Part shown: positions 1 to 8,900 of the stretch, in pieces
Layout: every line of letters starts with the position of its first letter
Numbering within the stretch: position 1 is the first letter of the stretch
Source: Psychroserpens sp. Hel_I_66
Lineage (GTDB): Bacteria; Bacteroidota; Bacteroidia; Flavobacteriales; Flavobacteriaceae
Assembly (NCBI RefSeq): GCF_000799465.1
Contig: NZ_JUGU01000001.1
Location: 868,001 to 932,000 of the forward strand
Length of the DNA stretch: 64,000 nt
Reading direction: 5' to 3'
Notes under the pieces: generated by a model
Told to the model about the DNA's origin: nothing
Databases searched by the model: none
Seen by the model: only the letters and a program-made list of their open reading frames with translations
Made by a program: the position numbers and the translations under genes

Positions 1-1
1 T

Positions 2-652
2 ATTTACGCTCCAAAAGGTTTGAAAGAAGTCATTACGATGCAAATGAAGTTATCAGATTCTTGGACAAATTATCAACTGATATTTCATGAGCTTACTTCC
101 AAAACTTCGGAAATGATCTACGAAGACGATAAAGTAGAAGTGCATACCATCCCTCTAGACCATAGAATTTATACCAATGGATTTCTGTTTAAGGAAAAAT
201 TAGGAGAACGTAAATTGGATATGAACGCAGTTTTAAACGAAGACATTGATGTTGCCTATTACCGAAAGTTAAAACAAGGGGCAGATGTGCCAGATAACAC
301 AGGCAAGATCATAAGAAACGAAACGGTTACTAAAAATCCCAATCCTCCAAAAAGTTATGCGTTTTGTAGTGATACAGCCTATAGTGAATCTATAATACCA
401 ATTATTGAAAATGCTACGGTGTTATATCATGAATCTACATTTCTTGAAAAAAATGAAGTGCTGGCTCTTCCCACAAAGCATTCAACAGCTAAACAAGCTG
501 CCACAATTGCGAAAAAAGCAAATGTAGGCACTTTAATTTTAGGGCATTATTCTACAAGATATGATAGTTTGGCTGAGTTTAAGACTGAAGCAGAAACCAT
601 ATTTACTAATGTGAAGCTTTCAAAAGATGGTAAAAAATTTAATTTTGATTAA
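2..652 (+). CDS. rnz: Ribonuclease Z, C-terminal part (5' end outside window)
   Basis: Zinc-dependent endonuclease of the metallo-beta-lactamase fold that trims tRNA 3' ends in the cytoplasm. The reading frame is open from base 2 (IYAPKGLKEV, a typical RNase Z stretch), so the gene enters from the left edge and its N-terminal HxHxDH half is not visible. What remains shows PLDHRIYTNGF, a central CSDTAY, HESTF, KHSTAKQAA and LGHYSTRY, which are the later metal-site and substrate motifs of RNase Z. The stop at 650-652 overlaps the restored end of the convergent STAS-like gene by about 14 nt. Family call is firm; only the 5' part is missing. Confidence 0.9.
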   Translation: MYAPKGLKEVITMQMKLSDSWTNYQLIFHELTSKTSEMIYEDDKVEVHTIPLDHRIYTNGFLFKEKLGERKLDMNAVLNEDIDVAYYRKLKQGADVPDNTGKIIRNETVTKNPNPPKSYAFCSDTAYSESIIPIIENATVLYHESTFLEKNEVLALPTKHSTAKQAATIAKKANVGTLILGHYSTRYDSLAEFKTEAETIFTNVKLSKDGKKFNFD

Positions 653-1057
653 ACTCATCTAAGTTAGAAATCCAATCTATTGCTTCCTCAAGACTTTGAC
701 AACGCTTTAAGCTTTTTTGAAGAAGTGTTTTTCCATTGAAGAATTCAAATAACTAAAATCTGAATAGGATACGATGGCAGAAGCAACCAAAAAATCATAT
801 TCCTTGTTAAATTCAGTCCACAATTGCGGATCAAAAGAATATGAATTAATGCGATTAGAGATGTATCCAAACTTATGTTCGCTTTTCATTTCTTCGGAAA
901 ATTGGGATATGATTTCCCCAGCTATTTCATGGTCAACATGTATGCCTTCATTTATTTCTGAAACTATAAAATTTTTGGTGATATAGAATTTTCCGAAGGG
1001 AAACTCCATTTTTTTATATTCTAAAAGTTTAGAATAATTACTATTTTCAAATGTCAT
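639..1057 (-). pseudogene. STAS/SpoIIAA-like small protein, frameshifted near the 3' end
   Basis: The intact frame from ATG 1055-1057 codes for 116 residues and stops at 707, just after a run of six A on the coding strand (T run 713-718). Shifting by one base there opens a frame that continues for 24 more residues (begins SLKRCQSLEEAIDWI) and stops at 639-641. That tail has the 'xLEEAIxWI' ending common in flavobacterial STAS-like proteins, and the restored length of about 139 residues fits better than 116. One extra A in the run would restore it. This could be a sequencing error, a real mutation or slippage. Function is unknown; such proteins are predicted cytoplasmic. Divergent from pdxH. 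Confidence 0.6.
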
Positions 1058-1139
1058 TAGTAGATTTTATTGTTTAAATTTAAAGTAATTTTCCCGACCT
1101 TTAAAAGATAAATCAAACAATTCTAAACACTTTTTTATA

Positions 1140-1787
1140 ATGAATACAGACTTAGGGAATTATAGAAAATCATACGAAAAACAAGAACTTTTAGAATCCA
1201 ATGTAAGCGATAACCCTATAGAGCTATTTCAAAAATGGTTTCATGAAGTTGATGAGAATTATGACGTGGGTGAAACAAATGCCATGACCATTAGTACGAT
1301 TGGTTTAGACGGTTTCCCAAAGAGTAGAGTTGTGCTCTTGAAAAAATTTACTCATGAAGGTTTTATATTTTATACAAATTATGAAAGCGAGAAAGGAAGA
1401 GCAATTGCAAATAATCCAAATGTTTGTTTATCTTTTTTTTGGCCTGCAGCAGAACGCCAAATCATAATAAAAGGAGCAGTAGAAAAAATAGCAGAAAATC
1501 TAAGTGATGGTTATTTTGAATCCCGACCTAGAGGAAGTAAGTTGGGCGCTCTTGTATCTCATCAAAGTGATATTATTGAAAATCGAACTGTGTTAGAAAA
1601 CCGTCTCAAAGATCTAGAGCTTAAGTATGAAGGTAAAGATATACCAAGACCAGATTTTTGGGGAGGGTTTATTGTTAAGCCTATAGAAATTGAATTTTGG
1701 CAAGGTCGCCCTAATCGTCTTCACGATAGATTACGCTATCAATTAGATCAAGATTTCAATTGGATTTTAGATCGATTATCTCCATAA
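1140..1787 (+). CDS. pdxH: Pyridoxamine 5'-phosphate oxidase
   Basis: FMN-dependent oxidase that converts pyridoxamine or pyridoxine 5'-phosphate to pyridoxal 5'-phosphate, the last step of vitamin B6 synthesis and salvage, in the cytoplasm. The protein has 215 residues, the usual length. It shows the FMN-binding split-barrel pattern: SRVVLLKKF around residue 62, FYTNYESEKG near 78, LSFFWPAAERQI near 98, ESRPRGSKLGALVSHQS, and the characteristic end with FWQGRPNRLHDR. Start is the ATG at 1140, in a divergent arrangement with the STAS-like gene. Nothing unusual is seen. Confidence 0.96.
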   Translation: MNTDLGNYRKSYEKQELLESNVSDNPIELFQKWFHEVDENYDVGETNAMTISTIGLDGFPKSRVVLLKKFTHEGFIFYTNYESEKGRAIANNPNVCLSFFWPAAERQIIIKGAVEKIAENLSDGYFESRPRGSKLGALVSHQSDIIENRTVLENRLKDLELKYEGKDIPRPDFWGGFIVKPIEIEFWQGRPNRLHDRLRYQLDQDFNWILDRLSP

Positions 1788-2019
1788 CCCATTCAAAAAT
1801 TAAAAACTTCGACCATCTACATATTTTGTAAGATAATTCATAATAAAAAATACACATAAACGAAAAATTATACACTTAAGCATCCTTTTTTCTAAATAGT
1901 GTGTATATTGTCGTCATAATTAGTGATTACATAGATAACCCCAAGTTTGAGTAATCATTTTTATTAACAAAACAATAAAGACCCCAAATCTAAAATTGTT
2001 TACAAATAAAAACCTACTT

Positions 2020-2514
2020 ATGAGACCTGCTAAATTCTTACTCTTGATGGTATTGACCGCAATGATGTCATTTTCTTGTTCTACGGAAGAATTTCCTAGT
2101 GAAACAATTGATAGTATGTCATTACCAGCTGCCCCTTCAGCTAAAATAATAGAAATTGAAATCTTAGAGCTAATCAATGCTCATAGAATTAGTGAAGGAT
2201 TGACGCCTTTAAATAATCACGGTGTAATTAAAGCTGTAGCATATACGCATACAGATTATATGGTAGAAGTAAACAATGTGTCTCACGATAATTTTTACCA
2301 ACGTAAAAACAGTTTAATCGATAATACAAGCGCAACTAAAGTTTCAGAAAATGTGGCTTATGCATACAGCTCTGCACAATCTGTAGTAAATGCGTGGTTA
2401 AATAGTGAAGGTCACAGACATAATATAGAAGGCGATTTTACCGATTTTGATATTTCCGCAGAACAAAATGCAGAAGGAAAATGGTATTTCACTAACATAT
2501 TTATAAAAAGATAA
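2020..2514 (+). CDS. CAP (SCP/PR1)-domain lipoprotein
   Basis: A 164-residue predicted lipoprotein. ATG 2020 is preferred over an in-frame TTG at 1996 because it directly precedes a classical signal (MRPAKFLLLMVL) and a lipobox ending FSC at about residue 20. The mature part has a short linker and then one CAP domain: ELINAHRISEGLTPL, then AYTHTDYM, VSHDNF, SENVAY, VNAWLNSEGHRHNI and a terminal WYFTNIF. The conserved His and Glu of the CAP cavity (HTDYM, SENVA, GHRHN) are present. CAP proteins in bacteria are secreted or envelope proteins of varied, mostly unproved function. Followed by a strong terminator. Confidence 0.85.
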   Translation: MRPAKFLLLMVLTAMMSFSCSTEEFPSETIDSMSLPAAPSAKIIEIEILELINAHRISEGLTPLNNHGVIKAVAYTHTDYMVEVNNVSHDNFYQRKNSLIDNTSATKVSENVAYAYSSAQSVVNAWLNSEGHRHNIEGDFTDFDISAEQNAEGKWYFTNIFIKR

Positions 2515-2555
2515 AAGTTTAAAAATTGATTAATAGCAAATCGTTATTTTTAAAG

Positions 2556-2580
2556 CCACAGTTTTACTGTGGTTTTTTTT
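2556..2580 (+). terminator. Rho-independent terminator after CAP lipoprotein
   Basis: Perfect 6-bp stem CCACAG/CTGTGG with a 5-nt loop (TTTTA), followed by eight T. It lies 40 nt after the stop codon of the CAP-domain gene and just before the convergent gene at 2588. Confidence 0.85.
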
Positions 2581-2587
2581 ATATCAA

Positions 2588-2986
2588 TCATTTATTTTGA
2601 TGTATAAAACGTAGTTTAATCTTTTTATCATCTATAAGTTTGTGTACTTCGGAAATATCATAGTGTTTAATATTCTCAACATCTAAATTAGTTTTGTAAA
2701 TCTCAAGTCTAGAATAATAGTTTTGCTTTGTTGCAAACGTGTACAAGTCCATACTATCTTTTTCTTTAGTGTTAACGTATAGCCTTGTCCAGCTTTTATC
2801 TACAATTCCAAATTCTGCAGTATCTATATTTAATATAATGTCTCCAGTTGAAGCATCATAAAAAACTTCTTGATAATCACCATATTGATCTTCTATATCC
2901 ATTAAGTAGAAGCCATAACCAATAAAAACTAAAATAAATAAAGCAACAAATAGAATAGCAGCAACCATCAATAAAATACTTCTCAT
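2588..2986 (-). CDS. Small membrane-anchored protein of unknown function
   Basis: A 132-residue protein that I do not recognise. Residues 1-28 form one hydrophobic helix (LLMVAAILFVALFILVFIGYGFYLM) with a single Arg before it. The rest is a soluble, acidic and aromatic-rich domain (DASTGDIILNI, KSWTRLYVN, DLYTFATKQNYYSRLEIY). This suggests an inner-membrane anchor with a periplasmic domain. It stands alone, convergent with the CAP lipoprotein gene and separated from the surface module upstream by a terminator. ATG start at 2984-2986. Real-gene status rests on length, codon use and the clean N-terminal helix. Confidence 0.65.
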   Translation of the reverse strand: MRSILLMVAAILFVALFILVFIGYGFYLMDIEDQYGDYQEVFYDASTGDIILNIDTAEFGIVDKSWTRLYVNTKEKDSMDLYTFATKQNYYSRLEIYKTNLDVENIKHYDISEVHKLIDDKKIKLRFIHQNK

Positions 2987-3037
2987 GGATATATATCGTT
3001 AGTTAGGTTAATTTATTTTGAATCTATTATACATATT

Positions 3038-3072
3038 AAAAAAGCAGACCCGAATGAACAAGTCTGCTTTTT
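3038..3072 (-). terminator. Terminator of the adhesin/SprF/OmpA operon
   Basis: Inverted repeat AAAAGCAGAC ... GTCTGCTTTT with a 12-nt loop. On the minus strand it ends in a T run and lies 27 nt after the stop of the OmpA-family gene, closing the three-gene module. Confidence 0.8.
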
Positions 3073-3098
3073 GAAGTATAGTTAGAGGGTAAAAATTT

Positions 3099-5024
3099 CT
3101 ATTCTTTAAGTATGTAGAAGTATGAACGTCTATTTAATTGGTGTTCTTCTTCACTACATTTAACGCCATTTGCACATTTATTAAGTAACTGTGTCTCTCC
3201 ATAACCGATAGCGCTTTCAATACGATCTTTGGCTAGACCTCTAGAAAGAATGTATTCCATTGTTGATTTTGCTCTACGGTCTGATAATTTCAAATTATAG
3301 GCATCTCGCCCACGACTATCTGTATGGGATTCTATTTTGATTACCATTTCTGGGTGAGCACGAAGTACATCTACCACATTTTCTAATTCATATTGTGCGT
3401 CTGTTCTAATATTTGATTTATCAAAATCAAAGAAGATAGGGTTAATTACAATTTGGTTGATTCTAACTAAAGGCTCTAAATAGAGATCAGCCTCGGTAAC
3501 TTTTTCGTGTTTGTTATCTGTAGTTACTTTCTTTTGATCGTCTTTAAAATCTTCTTTACTGCCAACAACGGTATATGTCTTATTACAATCTACTTTAAAC
3601 TCATAAGCGCCATCTTCAGCAGTTTCTTTTGTTGAAATTACTTTTCCAACTTCATTGATCAATTTCACGGTTACACCTGGCAGAATTTCATTGTCGTTTG
3701 AATTTCTGGTAATCCCCTTAATTGTTTGCTCACAAAAACTAGCGTCAAAAGCATAAATATCGTCACTACCTTGCCCATCTGGTCTATTAGATGAAAAATA
3801 TCCAGAGTTCTCATTTTTTTCTTCGGAAGCATTTTTAAAATAAGCAAAGTCGTCGTAACCACTATTATATGGTGCACCCAAATTTACAGGCTCTGCAGAC
3901 TCATCTTTTAAAAGATTAGATTTAAAGATATCTAAAAAACCTAAATTTAAGTGACCATCAGACGAGAAGTAAAACGTACTATCTTTCTCAATAAATGGAA
4001 ACATCTCGCGACCTTCAGTATTAATTTTTTCTCCAAGGTTTCTAGGTTGAGAGTAGGTGTTGCTACCTTCAATATCTACAACATAAATATCGGTTTCTCC
4101 TAAACCACCTTCTCGATCTGAAACAAAGTAAAGCTGTTTGTTATCTGGGCTCAATGCTGGATGACCAGTTGAGAATACCTCATCATTGATTGGTAATTCC
4201 ATAATATTGGTCCACTGTTCACCTACTAAAGTCGCTTTATATATTTTGAGGTGTGTTGTGCCTTTCTTGTCGTATTGTATTTTGTTCTTTTTCCCAACAT
4301 TATCTCTTGTGAAATACATCGTATTTCCGTCATTCGTAATTGCTATTGAAGCTTCATGGTACTCGGTATTTAGTTTTTCCGAAGGAATAAAATCAGGAGT
4401 TCCATAAGTCACCGAATCTACTTCTTTATCAACTTTAACTTGATAAATGTCTAAAAACGGTTCTTGGTTCCAACTGTATAATTTTTTCTCATCTGTATTT
4501 CTTGAGGATGCAAAGTACAATTGTCCATTATGGATGTACGATCCAAAATCTGAATATTTTGAATTAAAAGGTAAGCTTACAACCTTAACCACATTGTTCT
4601 TTTCTGTTTCTGCGAGTTCATTGAATTTTGCAATATTCTCTGGATTGTAGTCTTCGGTCCTGGTATCATTATTTTGGATAGCCATAAATTTTTTCATCCA
4701 AGAATCTGCTTCTTTATATTCACCTAAACTTCTTAAAGACTGGATGTACTTATAAATGTACTCTGGATTGATATCCTTTTCATCATAAGCTAAGGCTTTA
4801 CTGTACCAAAATGCTGCTTTTTCAGATTTTGAGTTGTTATAATAGCAATCTCCCAATCGTGTTAAAACATGCAGACTAGTATCGCCTTTTTTGAGAACTT
4901 CCTCATAAAGTTCTGTGGCCTTGATGTACCCGTAGTTGCTAAAAAACTTATCAGCAAGCTTTTCTTGGGCAATCGAAACTGTGCTTATTAACGCAAATAT
5001 TAAGATTAAAAACTTTGATTTCAT
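3099..5024 (-). CDS. OmpA-family protein with TPR, PD40 propeller and Cna-like domain (PorE type)
   Basis: A 641-residue envelope protein. In order: signal peptide ending SIAQ (about 1-19); TPR-like helices (about 25-120: YGYIKATELYEEVL, LGDCYYNNSKSEKAAFWYSKAL); a WD40-like PD40 beta-propeller (about 145-425, repeats such as ALSPDNKQLYFVSDR and YFSSNRPDGQGSDDIYAF); a carboxypeptidase-regulatory/Cna-B-like fold (about 435-515); and a C-terminal OmpA domain (about 525-641) with FFDFDKSNIR, HTDSRGRDAYNLKLSDRRA and the peptidoglycan-binding Asp/Arg. This architecture is that of PorE of the type IX secretion system and its many paralogues beside SprF/PorP genes. It probably ties the neighbouring adhesin machinery to peptidoglycan. 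It is 11 nt downstream of the sprF-like gene, so same operon. Confidence 0.88.
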   Translation of the reverse strand: MKSKFLILIFALISTVSIAQEKLADKFFSNYGYIKATELYEEVLKKGDTSLHVLTRLGDCYYNNSKSEKAAFWYSKALAYDEKDINPEYIYKYIQSLRSLGEYKEADSWMKKFMAIQNNDTRTEDYNPENIAKFNELAETEKNNVVKVVSLPFNSKYSDFGSYIHNGQLYFASSRNTDEKKLYSWNQEPFLDIYQVKVDKEVDSVTYGTPDFIPSEKLNTEYHEASIAITNDGNTMYFTRDNVGKKNKIQYDKKGTTHLKIYKATLVGEQWTNIMELPINDEVFSTGHPALSPDNKQLYFVSDREGGLGETDIYVVDIEGSNTYSQPRNLGEKINTEGREMFPFIEKDSTFYFSSDGHLNLGFLDIFKSNLLKDESAEPVNLGAPYNSGYDDFAYFKNASEEKNENSGYFSSNRPDGQGSDDIYAFDASFCEQTIKGITRNSNDNEILPGVTVKLINEVGKVISTKETAEDGAYEFKVDCNKTYTVVGSKEDFKDDQKKVTTDNKHEKVTEADLYLEPLVRINQIVINPIFFDFDKSNIRTDAQYELENVVDVLRAHPEMVIKIESHTDSRGRDAYNLKLSDRRAKSTMEYILSRGLAKDRIESAIGYGETQLLNKCANGVKCSEEEHQLNRRSYFYILKE

Positions 5025-5035
5025 GTGTTTGTTTT

Positions 5036-5953
5036 TTAGAAGTATCTAGGTGATTTTATACGCTTGCTCTTAAAGATCTCAAACATTAATAAGATTTCGT
5101 GAGTACCACTTGTGTAGGGTCTCAAGTCTGATATTGGATATTCATAAGCATAACCTATTCGTAATTGCTTTGAAACTTGAAAATCTGCAAGTGCACTCAA
5201 TGCTCCAGCACGCTCATCAATTCTATATCCTGCACCAGCCCAAAATTTTTCAAAGAATAAAAAGTTAGCTGTAAGGTCAAAAGATAGAGGTGCACCATTA
5301 GTTGCCTTTAGCAATGCTGCAGGTTTGAATTTTGTATTTTCGCTTAAATCAAAAACGTAGCCACCTGTAAAATAATAACTTATTCTTTCTAAGGCTTGAA
5401 ACTCTGCATCTCCAGTATAATCTGTATTTAAAATTCTAGGAGCAGATAAGCCTAAATACCATTTTTGACTGTGCCAATAGACACCAGTACCTATGTTTGG
5501 TTTCCAACGATCTTCAAAACCAAAAATTACTGGATCATTCGCTTGAGATTGCTGAAAATCGGCATCAAGACTATAACTTGTAAATCCAGCTTTTAGACCG
5601 AAAGCCAATTTACTTTCTAAACCAGTTGGGATGGTATAAGAAAAGTCACCATATAAATAAGAGAAATTTTGAAAACCTAGTTTATCATTAATAAACGATA
5701 CTCCTAAACCAACCCTTTCGTTTCTCATTGGTGCGTGAATAGAAAGTGTCTGTGTTTGTGGACCTCCTTCAAGACCTACCCATTGGCTTCTATGTAAACC
5801 AACAACACTAAGTGTTTCTCTACTTCCTGCGTAAGCTGGGTTTATAGAAATCGTATTATACATGTATTGAGTAAACTGCGGAAGCTGCTGCGCAACGCCC
5901 ATCCAACTACTCAGTAGTATAAATGCTATAATGTTAAACTTTACTAATTTCAT
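5036..5953 (-). CDS. PorP/SprF-family outer-membrane protein
   Basis: A 305-residue predicted outer-membrane beta-barrel with signal peptide ending GVAQ. It carries the family signature near the N terminus (QLPQFTQYMYNTISINPAYAG, residues about 23-43) followed by HRSQWVGLEGGPQTQ and alternating beta strands to an aromatic end (SPRYF). In Flavobacterium johnsoniae SprF is needed for secretion and surface attachment of SprB; PorP-family proteins bind type B C-terminal domains. It lies 12 nt after the giant adhesin gene, so it is very likely the dedicated outer-membrane partner of that adhesin. Whether it anchors or exports it is inference. Confidence 0.92.
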   Translation of the reverse strand: MKLVKFNIIAFILLSSWMGVAQQLPQFTQYMYNTISINPAYAGSRETLSVVGLHRSQWVGLEGGPQTQTLSIHAPMRNERVGLGVSFINDKLGFQNFSYLYGDFSYTIPTGLESKLAFGLKAGFTSYSLDADFQQSQANDPVIFGFEDRWKPNIGTGVYWHSQKWYLGLSAPRILNTDYTGDAEFQALERISYYFTGGYVFDLSENTKFKPAALLKATNGAPLSFDLTANFLFFEKFWAGAGYRIDERAGALSALADFQVSKQLRIGYAYEYPISDLRPYTSGTHEILLMFEIFKSKRIKSPRYF

Positions 5954-5965
5954 ATAGGTTAAGAT

Positions 5966-8900
5966 TTATTTTGTTGAGACGTAGATCGGTCCTGTTATTG
6001 GTCTCAGTCCACTATTCTTTATATTTAGTACATAATAATAAGTTCCTGTTGGAACAAAATCTGAATTTCCTACGGAAGCTTTAGATGAAGTACCATTCCA
6101 ATCATTTTGGTAATTGAAGTTCTCATATATTTTAGCTCCCCAACGATTGAATATTTGTAATTCATAAACAAATCCACAATCTTCGGTACCAGTAATTGTA
6201 AAGAACTCATTAACACCATCAAAGTTAGCTGTCACTGCTTTTGAGATCACTAAATCATCTTCTCCACAAGGTAATACAACACAATCATCATTTAACGTAA
6301 TGGTTACCGTTGCTTCACCAGGACAAATCCCTTCATAAGTATAAGTAAACTCATAATCTGTTAATTGATCGTCAGTATAATTCCCATCACTATCTAACAA
6401 AGAAGTAGGATTAAAGAAGCTACCGTCTATTATAGCACCTCCAGAGGTTACAGTCCAAACACCATCTGGATCATAATCTCCAGTTAATAAGCTAAACAAG
6501 TCGAAGTCAAAATCATCGCCAATACACAATTCACCTTCATTGGTTTCTATAGTATTTTCAACACTTACATTAACCGTTTGGGTAAATAAAGATTCGTTAC
6601 CACATTCATCAGATACAAACCAATCTCTTATAATTGTATAATCGGTTGCTGTACCATCAGACGATGACGTTTCGTTATATTCTACAGTGATATTCGTAGA
6701 ACAAGCATCTTCAAATACCAGTTCTGGAACTTCCGGAATTTCACTACAAACAACATCAATAGTTTCTACAAATTCACCAACCAATGTTGGAGCAGTTGAA
6801 TCAATCACGCTAATTATCTGCGTAGCTGTTGTTGTATTTTCACAATCATCTGTTAATGTCCAAGTTCTTGTAATAGTCAAATTATTAGGGCAATCGCCTT
6901 CTGTTACCTCATCTGTGAATGTCGCTTCAAGTTCTTCAGAACAATTATCATCTTCATCTGTCACATCTCCAGTTAAGTTAATATCAGATAGATCTTCATC
7001 ACATTCTAAAGTAACATCTGAAGGTACAGTAAACGTAGGAGCAGTAGTATCTTGAATGGTAATTGTCTGTACTAATGCAGTAGCATTGTCACAATCATCT
7101 GTTACTGTCCAAACTCTTGTAATAACATACTCATTTACACAACTACCATCTGTAATAGTATCAACAAATGTCGCTTCAAGTTCTTCGGAACAATTATCCG
7201 CTTCATCCGTCACATCTCCAGTTAAAGACACATCTGTAATATCTGCATCACATTCTAAAGCGATATCAGCTGGTACAGTAAATGTTGGTGCAGTGGTGTC
7301 TTCTAAAGTAATAGTCTGGATTGCTGTTGTAGTATTTCCACACTCATCGGTCAATGTCCAAGTTCTTATAATTACTGATTCGTTTGCACAGTTACCTTCT
7401 GAGATTTCATCAGTAAATATTGCTTCGATTTCTTCGGAACAGTTATCCGCTTCATCTATTACATCTCCAGTTAAAGACACATCTGTAATATCTGCATCAC
7501 ATTCTAAAGTCATGTCTGCTGGAACAGTAAATGTTGGAGCAGTGGTATCCTGAATTGTGATTGTCTGAACTAAAGTTGTCGTATTATCACAATCATCAGT
7601 TAACGTCCAGTTTCTTGTAATTACAGATTCGTTTGCGCAATCGCCATCAGTAATAGTATCCTCGTAACTTGCTTCCAAATCTGTAGAACAGTTATCAGCT
7701 TCATCGGTTACATTACCAGTTAAGGATGCATCGGTCAAGTCTGCATCACATTCAAGCGTTACATCTGCAGGCACATTAAATGTTGGAGCAGTGGTATCAT
7801 GAATAGTAATGGTTTGTATTTGATTTGTTACATTTCCGCAGTCATCAGTTAACGTCCAAGTTCTTGTAATTACAGATTCGTTTGCGCAATCGCCTTGGGC
7901 AACCGCATCCACAAATGTAGCTTCAAGATTTTCTGAACAGTTATCAGCTTCATTCGTCACGTCTCCAGTTAAGGATACATCAGTCAAGTCTGCATCACAT
8001 TCTAAAGTCACGTCTGCTGGCACAGTAAATGTTGGAGCAGTGGTATCTTGAATAGTAATGGTTTGTATTTGAGTTGTTACATTTCCGCAGTCATCAGTTA
8101 ACGTCCAAGTTCTTGTAATTACAGATTCGTTTGCGCAATCGCCTTGGGCAACCGCATCCACAAATGTAGCTTCAAGATTTTCTGAACAATTATCAGCTTC
8201 ATCCGTCACATCTCCAGTTAATGATACATCAGTCAAGTCTGCATCACATTCTAAAGTCACGTCTGCTGGCATAGTAAATGTTGGAGCAGTGGTATCTTGA
8301 ATAGTAATGGTTTGTATTTGAGTTGTTACATTTCCGCAGTCATCAGTTAACGTCCAAGTTCTTGTAATTACAGATTCGTTTGCGCAATCGCCATCAGCAA
8401 CTGTATCAAGATAACTAGCTTCTAATTCTCCTGAACATAAATCAGTTTCATCAGTGATGTCACCTGTTAAAGTAATATCGGTTGGATCTTGATCACATTC
8501 AATTGTAATATCTGCAGGCACCGTAAATGTTGGAGCTGTCGTATCTTCTATAGTCAAAGTCGCTGTTAAGGTTGCTGAGTTCTCACATTCGTCTGTTATG
8601 GTGTAAACAACGGTTAACGTTCCACTTTGCCCACAAGTCACTACATAATTATTAAAATCAAAATCTGAAGTCACTGTTACAGATATATCATCTGCACAGG
8701 CTTGTAATGCGACAATATTGTTATCGTTCCAATCGCTTGCGAGTGTTGCATTTTCATCACCAACACATTCTATAGTTTCGTCATCAACGTCACAATTAGA
8801 TAAATCTGGAATTGTTTCATCACCAAAAGTTAAAGTGGCAGTAAGAACTGTTGCATTTCCACAGTCGTCAGTAATGGTATAGTTTACAGTTATTGTTCCA

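Noticed and set aside
711..720. Classical A_AAA_AAG ribosomal frameshift heptamer at the STAS-like gene break
   Set aside because: The heptamer AAAAAAG is present but not in the required phase with the zero frame (codons are AAA AAA GCT), so a dnaX-type tandem slip is not well supported.
774..2177. Open frames at 774-986 (plus) and 1920-2177 (minus)
   Set aside because: They are antisense to the STAS-like gene and to the CAP lipoprotein gene and have no protein-like features.
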